The position numbers were made by a program, and so were the translations under genes. Below, in pieces: positions 52,395 through 60,145 of a stretch of 64,000 nucleotides of DNA; position 1 is the stretch's first letter, and every line of letters starts with the position of its first letter. Source of the stretch: Novosphingobium sp. (GTDB taxonomy: Bacteria > Pseudomonadota > Alphaproteobacteria > Sphingomonadales > Sphingomonadaceae); assembly GCA_024236175.1 (NCBI GenBank), contig JACKKY010000002.1, forward strand, positions 682,001-746,000, in the 5' to 3' direction. The notes under the pieces are model-generated. The model was not told the DNA's origin. It worked only from the letters and a program-made list of their open reading frames with translations, and searched no databases.

Positions 52395-53597
52395 CTAGTC
52401 GGCGCGCAGCATCACCGCCGAGGGATCGTGGAAGAAGCTGCCGATGTTGATCAGCGCGCTCTTCGCATCGGCCACTTGCCGCGAGCCTTCGCCTCCGCGC
52501 AGCTGGCGCACGGCTTCGGAATAGAAGTTGGCCCCGCCGGCCCTCCCCAGCGCGAGCCCGCCGCCATGCGTCGTCACCTGGGTCCGGCCGTTGAGGCGCA
52601 GGATATTGTCCACCGGGTCCCAGTTCGATTTCAGGAACTCGCCGGCCTCGCCCGGCTTGCACCAGCCGACCGCCTCGACGCAGCCCACCGCATCGATCGT
52701 ATAGCCGTCGTAGGGGTAGAACAGGTCGACATCGTCGAGCCGCAGCTCGCTGCGGTCCCACAGCCCCTTCGCCGCCACCCAGTGCGAATTTTCCGTCCAG
52801 CCGAGGGTGTTCTCATAGAATTCGCCGACTCTGGTTCCGCCCAGCGACATGGCGTGGATGTAGACCGGCTTGTTCGGCAGGTCGCGGGCGCGCTCCGCAG
52901 TGGTGATGACATGGGCCTCGGCGCAGTCGACCGGGACGTCCATGTCGTAGATCTGCATCGGCTCCCAGATCATGCGCGAGGCGTGGTAATCCTCCAGCGT
53001 GATCGGCTGCTGCATCACCGCGGCGGGATTGCGGCTGCCGTGCGAGCGGTTGTTGACCGCCATGTAGGCGAAGGCATCCTTGTTGGTGCCGTAATCGTGC
53101 ATGTAGCGCTTCATCCACGCCGCATAGGGCTCGCCGGAATGGACCCAGCGCTTGGCGAAGTCGCCGCCGCCCATGTCGCTGGCGACATCGCTGAACTGTT
53201 CCAGCACGCGCCTGAACGGATCGGCCGCGGCCGAGCGCGACATGTTCGGCTCGCGCATGTAGGTCTGGACGACCAGCGCGGTATCGCACAGCCCCGCAGC
53301 GACGGCTGCCCCGGCATGGACGAAGGCCGAGCCCAGCCAGCTGTTCACGCCCCAGGTGCAGCGCTCGATCCCGAGCGAGCCCTGCAGGCTGAGGAAACCG
53401 GCGCCGCCCTGCGCGAGCGGCGTCATGCCCGATCCGCAGATGCCGTCGACCTCCTGCTTGTCGATCCCGGCGTCGCGGATGGCGTTGACCGCCGCTTCCA
53501 GCCCCAGCGAGAGGTGGGAGCGCTGCAGGTCGCGCCCGTAAGGCGTCGATCCCACGCCGACGACGGCGATGGTGTCGCGAAGCGGATGCCTTGCCAT
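52395..53597 (-). CDS. Thiolase-fold protein without nucleophilic Cys; candidate Ltp2-type aldolase, 2
   Basis: A 400-residue protein of the lipid-transfer thiolase branch. The segment expected to hold the acylating Cys (about 84-94) reads VNSWLGSAFVHAGAA, with no Cys. The YDGY motif is at 296-299 (LFYPYDGYTIDAV) and VTTHGGGLALGR at 341-352 holds the C-terminal site. It follows a DUF35 gene with a one-base TGATG overlap. As with the copy at 46149, an aldolytic role on a CoA thioester is inferred. The two copies are divergent from each other, so they are probably not redundant. Confidence 0.9.
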   Translation of the reverse strand: MARHPLRDTIAVVGVGSTPYGRDLQRSHLSLGLEAAVNAIRDAGIDKQEVDGICGSGMTPLAQGGAGFLSLQGSLGIERCTWGVNSWLGSAFVHAGAAVAAGLCDTALVVQTYMREPNMSRSAAADPFRRVLEQFSDVASDMGGGDFAKRWVHSGEPYAAWMKRYMHDYGTNKDAFAYMAVNNRSHGSRNPAAVMQQPITLEDYHASRMIWEPMQIYDMDVPVDCAEAHVITTAERARDLPNKPVYIHAMSLGGTRVGEFYENTLGWTENSHWVAAKGLWDRSELRLDDVDLFYPYDGYTIDAVGCVEAVGWCKPGEAGEFLKSNWDPVDNILRLNGRTQVTTHGGGLALGRAGGANFYSEAVRQLRGGEGSRQVADAKSALINIGSFFHDPSAVMLRAD

Positions 53598-54052
53598 CAG
53601 CGCTGCCCCTCCGGGACCGGCTCGAACGCTGGCCATTCGAGGTTGCCGATTTCGATCCACGTCAGCCGCACCGGCATGTCGTGCGCGATGTCCTCGGGCG
53701 CGCAATTGACGATGCGGGACAGGTAGCGCAGCCCCTTCTGCTCGACGAGTTCGACGGCCGCGACCGCGAGCGGCTCCATGATATGGCTCTTCGGGTCGCG
53801 CAGCTGGTAAAGCAGCGTGAACATGAAGACCGTGCCGAAGCCGCTGACCTGCTCCGGCTTGACGTTGAGCGACCAGCATTCCGGGCACATCGGGCGATGC
53901 GGATAGATCCAGTATCCGCAATCCTGGCAGCGGTTGATCACCAGCTGCTGCTCGGCCAGCGCGCGGTAGTGCTCGATATTGTCGCGATTGAGCTGGATGC
54001 CGGGGTAGAGCTCGAAAACGGTCACGTCGTCGATCGGGCCGTAGTTCCTCAT
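53597..54052 (-). CDS. DUF35 zinc-ribbon/OB-fold acyl-CoA-associated protein, 2
   Basis: A 151-residue protein. Zinc-ribbon cysteines are Cys42, Cys45, Cys56 and Cys59 (RCQDCGYWIYPHRPMCPECW). A 40-residue N-terminal extension before the ribbon carries an FELYPGIQLNRDNIEHYRAL helix, seen in many DUF35 subunits of hydroxyacyl-CoA aldolases. An OB fold follows. The start at 54052 overlaps the stop of the acyl-CoA synthetase gene by 4 bp. Likely partner of the thiolase-like protein immediately downstream. Confidence 0.93.
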   Translation of the reverse strand: MRNYGPIDDVTVFELYPGIQLNRDNIEHYRALAEQQLVINRCQDCGYWIYPHRPMCPECWSLNVKPEQVSGFGTVFMFTLLYQLRDPKSHIMEPLAVAAVELVEQKGLRYLSRIVNCAPEDIAHDMPVRLTWIEIGNLEWPAFEPVPEGQR

Positions 54053-55755
54053 GCCGCAGTCTCCTCGTCGGCCCATCCCTGCAGCGTAACGCGGTCGAGC
54101 TTGCCGTTGGCGAGGTGCGGCAGCTCGTCCACGAACACGATGTCGCGCGGCTGCTTGAACCGGGCCAGCCTGGCTTCGAGCCATGGGCGCAACTCGTCCT
54201 CGCCAATGTCCTGTCCGGGCCTGCGGGTCACGTAGACGCGGACCACTTCCTGCCGCCGCTCGTCGGGCACGCCGACCGCACCGCAGCCGGCGATCGCGTC
54301 GTGGCTTTCGACGACGCTTTCGACCTCCTCGATCGATACGTTCTCGCCGCCGACTTTCAGCATCAGCTTGATGCGACCGACATAGGAGACGAAGCCTTCC
54401 TCATCGACCGAGACGACATCCTCGCTTCTCAGCCAGCCGTCTTCGGTGATGACGCGGGCGGTTTCCTCCGGCTTGTCCCAGTATCCGCGCATCACATTGC
54501 CGCGCACCCACGCCTCTCCGGGCTCGCCATAGCCGACGTCCCTGCCCGTCGCCGGATCGACCACCCGCAGTTCGTAGCCGTCGAGCATGCGCCCGCAGCG
54601 CATTGCCGCCCCCGGCGGATCCTCCCGGCTCGAAACCGCAGCGGGACCGTAGGATTCGGTCAGGCCGAACGGCAGGATGTTGAAATCGACATTGGGCATG
54701 ACCTTGCGGCCGTCCTCGCTGGGCACATGCGCCGTGCGCAGGGAAGTGAAGACCGTGCCGCGGGCCATCGCCTCGTCGATCACCTCGTTGGCGAGCACGC
54801 CGAACATGATCGTCGCCTTCTCCTCGTCCAGCAGCCTGACCGCGATCCTGGGGTCGAAAGCCTCGGTGAAAACCAGCTTGCCGCCGTTCACCAGCATCGT
54901 CATCTGGCCCCAGATGCTGCCGCCGCCGTGGAAGAAGGGCATCATCGAGAAGAACACGTCCTTGTCGCTCGCACCGACGCGTCGCGCGTGGATGACGCCG
55001 CTTGCGATCATCCCGCCCTGTTCCAGCATCACCCCCTTGGGGAAGCCGGTGCTGCCCGACGTGTACTTGACCATCGCCAGATCGCTCGGGCGCACGGCCG
55101 CGGCCATGGTGTCGGCGATGTCCAGCCACTGGCCGTCGTCGTTTCGCCCGATGCCCTCGACCACTTCGAAGTCATGCGTGCCGGGATGGCGCTTGCCGGT
55201 GCGCGACAGCATGATGACGTGGCGCAGGTCCGGCAGCGAAGGCTCGCACAGGTTTCCGGGCTGGTCGGCATCGGCGAAGGCCGGGCAGATCTCGGCCAGC
55301 ATCTCCGGCATGTCGAGCTTGCGGAACGCATCGAGCATGATCAGGTGCCGCGCGCCCGACTGCGCGATCACGTAGCGGATTTCCGGCGGCTTCAGGAAGG
55401 TGTTGACCGGAACCACGGTCGCCCCGAGCCGCATGATCGCGAAGGATGCGACGACCCAGTCCAGCGAGTTGGTCATCCACAGCACCACCCGGTCGCCGCG
55501 CCGCACGCCGGTCCGGGCCAGCCCGGTCGAGAAATTCCGGACCCGCTCGACAAGTCCGGAATAGGTCAGCCTGCCGATCTCGCCGTCGTCGCGCGCGCCG
55601 ACGAGGCAATCCTTGTCGGGATATTTCGCCGCGGAATCGCTGATCGCCTGCCACATGGTACGCGAACGGGCCTCGGCCAGCGTCCGCTTGCCTTCCTCCC
55701 CGCCGCCAACGACGATCCGCTCAGCGTTCGGCGCGTCCGCAATCGTCGCCTGCAC
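54049..55755 (-). CDS. Acyl-CoA synthetase (AMP-forming)
   Basis: A 568-residue ligase that activates a carboxylic acid with ATP and CoA. The P-loop-like motif is YTSGSTGFPKG (231-241), the hinge motif is GRIKLMLKVGGENVS, and the catalytic Lys is Lys552 in LANGKLDR. The start is GTG at 55755 with AGGGAGAAGGCG upstream. It heads the leftward operon with DUF35-2 and thiolase-2, which suggests that its acyl-CoA product is their substrate after dehydrogenation and hydration. Substrate class is not fixed; the family includes bile-acid and cyclohexane-carboxylate ligases. Confidence 0.94.
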   Translation of the reverse strand: MQATIADAPNAERIVVGGGEEGKRTLAEARSRTMWQAISDSAAKYPDKDCLVGARDDGEIGRLTYSGLVERVRNFSTGLARTGVRRGDRVVLWMTNSLDWVVASFAIMRLGATVVPVNTFLKPPEIRYVIAQSGARHLIMLDAFRKLDMPEMLAEICPAFADADQPGNLCEPSLPDLRHVIMLSRTGKRHPGTHDFEVVEGIGRNDDGQWLDIADTMAAAVRPSDLAMVKYTSGSTGFPKGVMLEQGGMIASGVIHARRVGASDKDVFFSMMPFFHGGGSIWGQMTMLVNGGKLVFTEAFDPRIAVRLLDEEKATIMFGVLANEVIDEAMARGTVFTSLRTAHVPSEDGRKVMPNVDFNILPFGLTESYGPAAVSSREDPPGAAMRCGRMLDGYELRVVDPATGRDVGYGEPGEAWVRGNVMRGYWDKPEETARVITEDGWLRSEDVVSVDEEGFVSYVGRIKLMLKVGGENVSIEEVESVVESHDAIAGCGAVGVPDERRQEVVRVYVTRRPGQDIGEDELRPWLEARLARFKQPRDIVFVDELPHLANGKLDRVTLQGWADEETAA

Positions 55756-56082
55756 CGCCTTCTCCCTGTGTGTTCTCGTGTCCTGCCTGTCGTTTCATCG
55801 CGCCCGCCGGCAAGTCAAGCGCGGCGCCATGCGCCATCGTCCAGCTTGCATTGCCATGCGCCCAGCACTCCTGGCCATGGCCCGGAAATGCGGGCGGGAC
55901 GGCCGCGACGGGAGATTCTCACAAAGTAAATATCACAGTTGTGGTCACTTTTGTTCACAAACTGTTCAGCGCCCGGCAATGTTACGGAGAGCAACCTGCC
56001 CTTGCGAGGCCGACTCTTGGCCCCGACGGGGCGCCAGCCCATGTAAATAAGTGACGATTATTTAATACTCCGGAAGTAACCG
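55756..56082. other. Intergenic region with AT-rich pockets and an inverted repeat
   Basis: About 325 bases without a gene, divergent between the acyl-CoA synthetase and the small DUF3606-like gene. Two AT-rich pockets (about 55918-55972 and 56036-56075) stand out. The second holds TAAATAA, a 7-base centre and TTATTTA (56044-56064), 18 bp before the next ATG: an operator-like site. The first, with GTGGTCACTTTTGTTCAC, may hold the synthetase promoter. Confidence 0.5.
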
Positions 56083-56274
56083 ATGAAGTTTGATCGATTC
56101 GAAGACAGTTTCAGCCGAAAATACGGCGGCCATGGCTACGACGAAACCTATTTCGCCAGGAAGCACGGCCTGACCCGCCAAGAGGTGAGAGATCTCTTCA
56201 GGGAGGTCGGTCTCGATCGCGATCGCCTGAACGAGGCGGCCCGCAAACTCAAGAGAAGAAAGACCAAGGCCTGA
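56083..56274 (+). CDS. Small DUF3606-like protein
   Basis: A 63-residue basic protein. YDETYFARKHGLTRQEVRDL and the following helix (REVGLDRDRLNEAARKL) match, from memory, the DUF3606 pattern, a two-helix domain of about 57 residues in alphaproteobacterial small proteins, often stress-linked. The tail RRKTKA is lysine/arginine rich. CCGGAAGTAACCG before the ATG is a fair binding site. No catalytic residues. It stands alone on the plus strand. Confidence 0.6.
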   Translation: MKFDRFEDSFSRKYGGHGYDETYFARKHGLTRQEVRDLFREVGLDRDRLNEAARKLKRRKTKA

Positions 56275-56453
56275 CCACATCGGCCCGGTTTCTAGCTGCG
56301 TAATTCTTCCCGGAATCCGCTCGTCGCAAAGGCAGGTCGCCCTGCCGCGCGGCCGCGCTGCCATGCGCTCGACCGGGGCCGCAAGCGCCCCTGTCGCCCC
56401 CGGCCCGGATTACGACTAGGCTGGCCCCGGCGGATACAGGCGGGCATGTCCGG

Positions 56454-56489
56454 GATGGACTCCACGATGGACTCCAGGATGGACAAGGC
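56454..56489. repeat. Short tandem repeat, 12-bp unit, about 2.6 copies
   Basis: GATGGACTCCAC, GATGGACTCCAG and a partial GATGGACAAGGC follow each other in the leader of the aldo/keto reductase gene. An open frame through it (Met-Asp-Ser repeats) is not believed to be a gene. Confidence 0.75.
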
Positions 56490-56515
56490 CCGGGCTTTGC
56501 GGGAGAGGAATCGGC

Positions 56516-57496
56516 ATGGAATACGTTCGGCTCGGCAACACCGGCCTCAAGGTCTCGCGGCTCTGCCTCGGCTGCATGAGCTTCGGCGATGCCTCGAAGG
56601 GATGGCACAAGTGGATCCTCGACGAGGAGGCCAGCCGCCCGGTCCTGCGCCGCGCGATCGAGGCGGGGATCAATTTCTTTGATACTGCGAACATCTATGC
56701 CGCCGGCACGTCCGAGGAAGTGACGGGACGGGCGCTGAAGGACTTCGCGCGGCGCGACGAAATCGTCATCGCCACCAAGGCCCACGGCAGGTGGGGCAAG
56801 GGACCGAACCAGAGCGGCCTTTCCCGCAAGGCGCTGATGCAGGCGATCGACGACAGCCTGCGGCGGCTCGGCACCGATTACGTCGATCTCTACCAGATCC
56901 ACCGCTGGGACTACGACACGCCGATCGAGGAAACGCTGGAAGCGCTCAACGACATCGTGCGCGCCGGCAAGGCCCGCTACATCGGCGCATCCTCGACGCA
57001 TGCCCGGCAGTTCTACAAGGCGCTGACGATCTCGCGCGAGAACGGCTGGGCCCGCTTCGTCTCGATGCAGAACTACGTGAACCTGATCTACCGCGAGGAA
57101 GAGCGCGAAATGCTGCCGATCTGCCGCGACGAGGGCATCGGCGTGATCCCGTGGAGCCCCCTCGCCCGCGGCAAGCTGACCCGCCCGTGGGACGCCGAGA
57201 CCGAGCGTTCCCAGTCCGACCGGATCCAGGCGAACCTCTATACGCGGTGCGAGGAAAGCGACCGCGCAGTGGTTTCCGCGGTCGAGAAGCTCGCCACGGC
57301 GCGCGGCATTCCGATGGCGCAGGTCTCGCTCGCCTGGCTGCTGGCGCAACCCGGGATCACCGCGCCGATCGTGGGCGTTTCCCGCATGGAGCAGTTCGAA
57401 GAGGCGCTCGGCGCTCTCGACGTCGCGCTGTCCGCCGACGAGATTTCGGAACTGGAAGCGCCCTATGCTCCGCATCCCGTGCTGGGGATCGAATGA
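56516..57496 (+). CDS. Aldo/keto reductase
   Basis: A 326-residue NADPH-dependent reductase of the YajO/Tas-like branch. The tetrad is Asp56, Tyr61, Lys88 and His129 (FFDTANIY, IATKAH, YQIHRWD). VRLGNTGLKVSRLCLGCMSFG and NADPH-site APIVGVSRMEQFEEAL are standard. GGGAGAGGAATCGGC precedes the ATG. Overlaps the hotdog gene by 4 bp. It is a paralogue of the AKR at 38407; substrates may differ. Confidence 0.94.
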   Translation: MEYVRLGNTGLKVSRLCLGCMSFGDASKGWHKWILDEEASRPVLRRAIEAGINFFDTANIYAAGTSEEVTGRALKDFARRDEIVIATKAHGRWGKGPNQSGLSRKALMQAIDDSLRRLGTDYVDLYQIHRWDYDTPIEETLEALNDIVRAGKARYIGASSTHARQFYKALTISRENGWARFVSMQNYVNLIYREEEREMLPICRDEGIGVIPWSPLARGKLTRPWDAETERSQSDRIQANLYTRCEESDRAVVSAVEKLATARGIPMAQVSLAWLLAQPGITAPIVGVSRMEQFEEALGALDVALSADEISELEAPYAPHPVLGIE

Positions 57497-57927
57497 TCTG
57501 GTTCGGCGGCAGGAAGCCCGCGCTGGAGAGCTTCGCGGAAGACAACGCAGCGACCCTGCAAGGCCATCTCGGCATGGAAGCCGTCGATTGCGGAGACGAC
57601 TGGCTGCGCCTGCGCATGCCGGTCGACCGGCGCACCCACCAGCCGTTCGGCCGGCTCCACGGCGGCGCTTCGGTGGCGCTGGCGGAAACGGCCGCATCGA
57701 TGGCGGCCACGCATTGCGTCGATCCGGAAAAGTGGCTGGTGGTCGGCCTGGAAATCAACGCCAATCACGTCCGCCCAGCCTATGACGGCTGGGTCTACGC
57801 CACGGCCCGCCCCGAAACCATGGGACGGACGATCCAGGTCTGGTCGATCCGGATAGAGGACGAGGCCGGGAAGCTGGTCTGCATCTCCCGCTTCACCGCC
57901 GCGGTGATCGCGAAGGACCGCAATTAG
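57493..57927 (+). CDS. Hotdog-fold thioesterase (PaaI/MenI type)
   Basis: A 144-residue hotdog protein that hydrolyses acyl-CoA thioesters. HQPFGRLHGGASVALAET (49-66) is the family motif: HGG at 56-58 binds the thioester and Glu65 is the likely base. VVGLEINANHVRPAYDGWV is the usual central strand. It overlaps the AKR stop (ATGA). In this setting it may remove CoA from dead-end intermediates or release a free acid. The first ten residues include an FGG element. Confidence 0.92.
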   Translation: MIWFGGRKPALESFAEDNAATLQGHLGMEAVDCGDDWLRLRMPVDRRTHQPFGRLHGGASVALAETAASMAATHCVDPEKWLVVGLEINANHVRPAYDGWVYATARPETMGRTIQVWSIRIEDEAGKLVCISRFTAAVIAKDRN

Positions 57928-57953
57928 CCCGTTTCGCGGCGCTTCAAACAGTC

Positions 57954-58030
57954 GTCATCCCCGCGAAAGCGGGGACCCAGTGCGGATAAACGCGGCGTCG
58001 GGACTGGGTTCCCGCTTTCGCGGGAATGAC
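57954..58030. repeat. REP-like hairpin element, copy 2
   Basis: Same unit as at 11481: arms of about 28 bases, each holding CCCGCGAAAGCGGGG or CCCGCTTTCGCGGG, separated by about 20 bases. It lies between two convergent genes and can form a long stem with GAAA/TTTC loops. Confidence 0.9.
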
Positions 58031-58062
58031 GAGCGCTTGCTCCTCACCGGAAACGTCCGGCG

Positions 58063-58905
58063 TCAGGCGTTGAAAGCCAGTTTCAGCCCCGGTTCCTCCC
58101 AGCGCATGTGGACAAGCTGGCCCGGCCCGGAAAAGGTCAGATAGGCATCGCGCATGTCCTCGCCGCCGAAGGCGATGTTGGTCACGAGCGAATCCTGCGG
58201 CACGTCCAGCATCGTCACCTTGCCGTCGGGCGTGACGGTCGACACGCCGCCGCCCAGCACCGTCGCGACGCAGATGTTGCCGCTCGCGGTCACCGCCAGT
58301 GAATCGAAGGCGACGTCGCCCATCGCCGTCGCGACATATTGCGGCTCCTGCTCCTCGAGGCGCGCGTCGTACCGGTAGACGCGGGCCTGGAAGGTGTCGG
58401 CGACATAGAGGTGCTTCTCGTCCGGGGAGAGGCCGACGCCGTTGTAGGACAGCGCATTGCGCTTGATCGCGGTGATTTCCGAACCATCGGGCAGGCAGCT
58501 GTAGAAGCCGCCATAGGCCTTGCCGCTGTCATGGATGGTGCCGAGGTCCGTGAACCAGAGCCGGCCGGAGGAATCGAACACGAGATCGTTGGGGGCTTCG
58601 AGCGCGATGCCGTCGCAGCTGTCGTAGACGCGCTCGAATTTCCCGGTCGAAAGGTCGACCCGCTCGATCCGCCCTTCGGTTCCCGCGCCGCTGGCGCCAA
58701 GGCCGCCGTTGTTGCAGACCCACAGCCCGCCGTCGGGACCGATCGCCAGCCCGTTCGGCCCGCCGCCGATTTCGCAGATCGTTTCGTTCCTGCCGTTCCA
58801 GCAGCGCGTGATGCGCCCGCCCATCACCTCGACGACGATGACCGAGCCGTCCGCCATGACGACCGGACCTTCCGGAAAGGCCAGCCCTTCGGCGATTACC
58901 TCCAT
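58063..58905 (-). CDS. SMP-30/gluconolactonase-family protein
   Basis: A 280-residue six-bladed beta-propeller. EGLAFPEGPVVMADGSVIVVEV at the N terminus holds the metal-ligand Glu; PNGLAIGPDGGLWVCNNGG, ALEAPNDLVFDSSGRLWFTD (Asn and Asp ligands) and NGVGLSPDEKHLYVADTFQ carry the remaining site. Members are calcium- or zinc-dependent lactonases and paraoxonase-like enzymes. GGGAGAGCA precedes the ATG. It lies divergent from the acyl-CoA dehydrogenase pair and may open a lactone intermediate of the pathway. Confidence 0.92.
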   Translation of the reverse strand: MEVIAEGLAFPEGPVVMADGSVIVVEVMGGRITRCWNGRNETICEIGGGPNGLAIGPDGGLWVCNNGGLGASGAGTEGRIERVDLSTGKFERVYDSCDGIALEAPNDLVFDSSGRLWFTDLGTIHDSGKAYGGFYSCLPDGSEITAIKRNALSYNGVGLSPDEKHLYVADTFQARVYRYDARLEEQEPQYVATAMGDVAFDSLAVTASGNICVATVLGGGVSTVTPDGKVTMLDVPQDSLVTNIAFGGEDMRDAYLTFSGPGQLVHMRWEEPGLKLAFNA

Positions 58906-59050
58906 TGCTCTCTCCCGATGCGTTTCTCCGCTGCAGGCTTACATCATGGCGCAATGGGAACAAGCGCGGAGCGAAAAGATTTGCTGCCCGCTTGAAGCCT
59001 CGGACGGCTTGCCCTAGCCGGATTGGGTCAGGGAAGAACCGGGAGCGGGG

Positions 59051-60145
59051 ATGTCGATACTCTATGACGAGGCCCAGCAGGCGATTGCGAATGAATGCCG
59101 CCGCGTGCTCGATGCGCGCACGGACAAGGCCCGGCTGATCGGCCTGCTCGAGGAAACCGGGCAGTTCGACGAAGCCTTCTGGAAGACGGCGGTCGAGCAG
59201 GGATGGACGGCTCTGGCCCTGCCCGAAGCCCACGGCGGCCTCGGCCTCGGCCTCATCGAGCTCGGCCTTGTCGCGCAGGCGGCCGGAGTTCTGACCGCGG
59301 GCGCTCCCTTCCTGACGACCAATTACGGCGCCCAGCAGCTCCTGCTGGCCTCGCAGGACCAGGCCGCGCGGGATCGCTGGCTGCCCGCGCTGTCCTCGGG
59401 CGACGCGATCGGGACCGTGGCCTTCGCCGAGGGCAGCACCATCCTGCCCTCCGCGCCGGAAACCTATCTCGCCGACGGCAGGCTTTCGGGCGTGAAGCAT
59501 GGCGTGCCCGCCGGGCTCAAGGCCGATTTCGCCGTCGTCTGGGCATCGCATGCGGGCAAGCCCGCGCTCGCGCTGGTCGAGCTGGCCGGCATCTCGCGCC
59601 AGGCGATCCGGAGCTTCGACAACGGCCGCCTCTACGCCGACCTCACTTTCATGGGCGCGCCCGCTACCGTGCTGTTCGAAGGCGAAGCCGCGCGGGCCGC
59701 AGCGCTGCAGGCGCTGGCGCATATGGCGGTCGTCACCGCGCATGAGCAGACCGGAGGCGCCGAAGCGCTGATGTTCATCGCCCGCGACTATGCCAACGAG
59801 CGCAAGGCGTTCGGCCAGCCGATCGGCGCGTTCCAGTCGGTGAAGCACCGCATCGCCGAGCTTTACGGTCTGGTCGAGATCGCGCGCGCCAATTGCATCC
59901 ATGCCGCCGCTTGCGCCGGCACATCAGAGTTCACACGGGCCGCCGCCGCCGCCCGGCTTTCGGCAACCGAAGCCTACGACACCGCCGCGCGCGACACGGT
60001 GCAGATCCATGGCGGCGCGGGCGTCACCTGGGAATCGGGCCTCCACCTTCACATGCGCCGGGCCCGCAGCCTCGCGATCGAACAGGGCAACATGCTGTTC
60101 TGGGAAGACCTGCTGGCGGGCGAACTGACGGGAGAGCCGGCATGA
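59051..60145 (+). CDS. Acyl-CoA dehydrogenase, short subunit of a likely heteromer
   Basis: A 364-residue ACAD-fold protein. The middle and C-terminal domains are recognisable (YANERKAFGQPIGAFQSVKHRI; VQIHGGAGVTWESGLHLHMRRA), but it lacks the terminal EGTNE-type segment and the FAD-contacting loops of the N-terminal half are weak. Such short forms pair with a full-length ACAD encoded next door in alpha2-beta2 dehydrogenases (FadE28/29, ChsE pairs). The next gene overlaps its stop by 4 bp. GGGAGCGGGG precedes the ATG. Confidence 0.9.
   Translation: MSILYDEAQQAIANECRRVLDARTDKARLIGLLEETGQFDEAFWKTAVEQGWTALALPEAHGGLGLGLIELGLVAQAAGVLTAGAPFLTTNYGAQQLLLASQDQAARDRWLPALSSGDAIGTVAFAEGSTILPSAPETYLADGRLSGVKHGVPAGLKADFAVVWASHAGKPALALVELAGISRQAIRSFDNGRLYADLTFMGAPATVLFEGEAARAAALQALAHMAVVTAHEQTGGAEALMFIARDYANERKAFGQPIGAFQSVKHRIAELYGLVEIARANCIHAAACAGTSEFTRAAAAARLSATEAYDTAARDTVQIHGGAGVTWESGLHLHMRRARSLAIEQGNMLFWEDLLAGELTGEPA

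Noticed and set aside
56446..56682. Small open frame with Met-Asp-Ser repeats
   Set aside because: It comes from the 12-bp tandem repeat and then runs out of frame into the aldo/keto reductase gene; no binding site.
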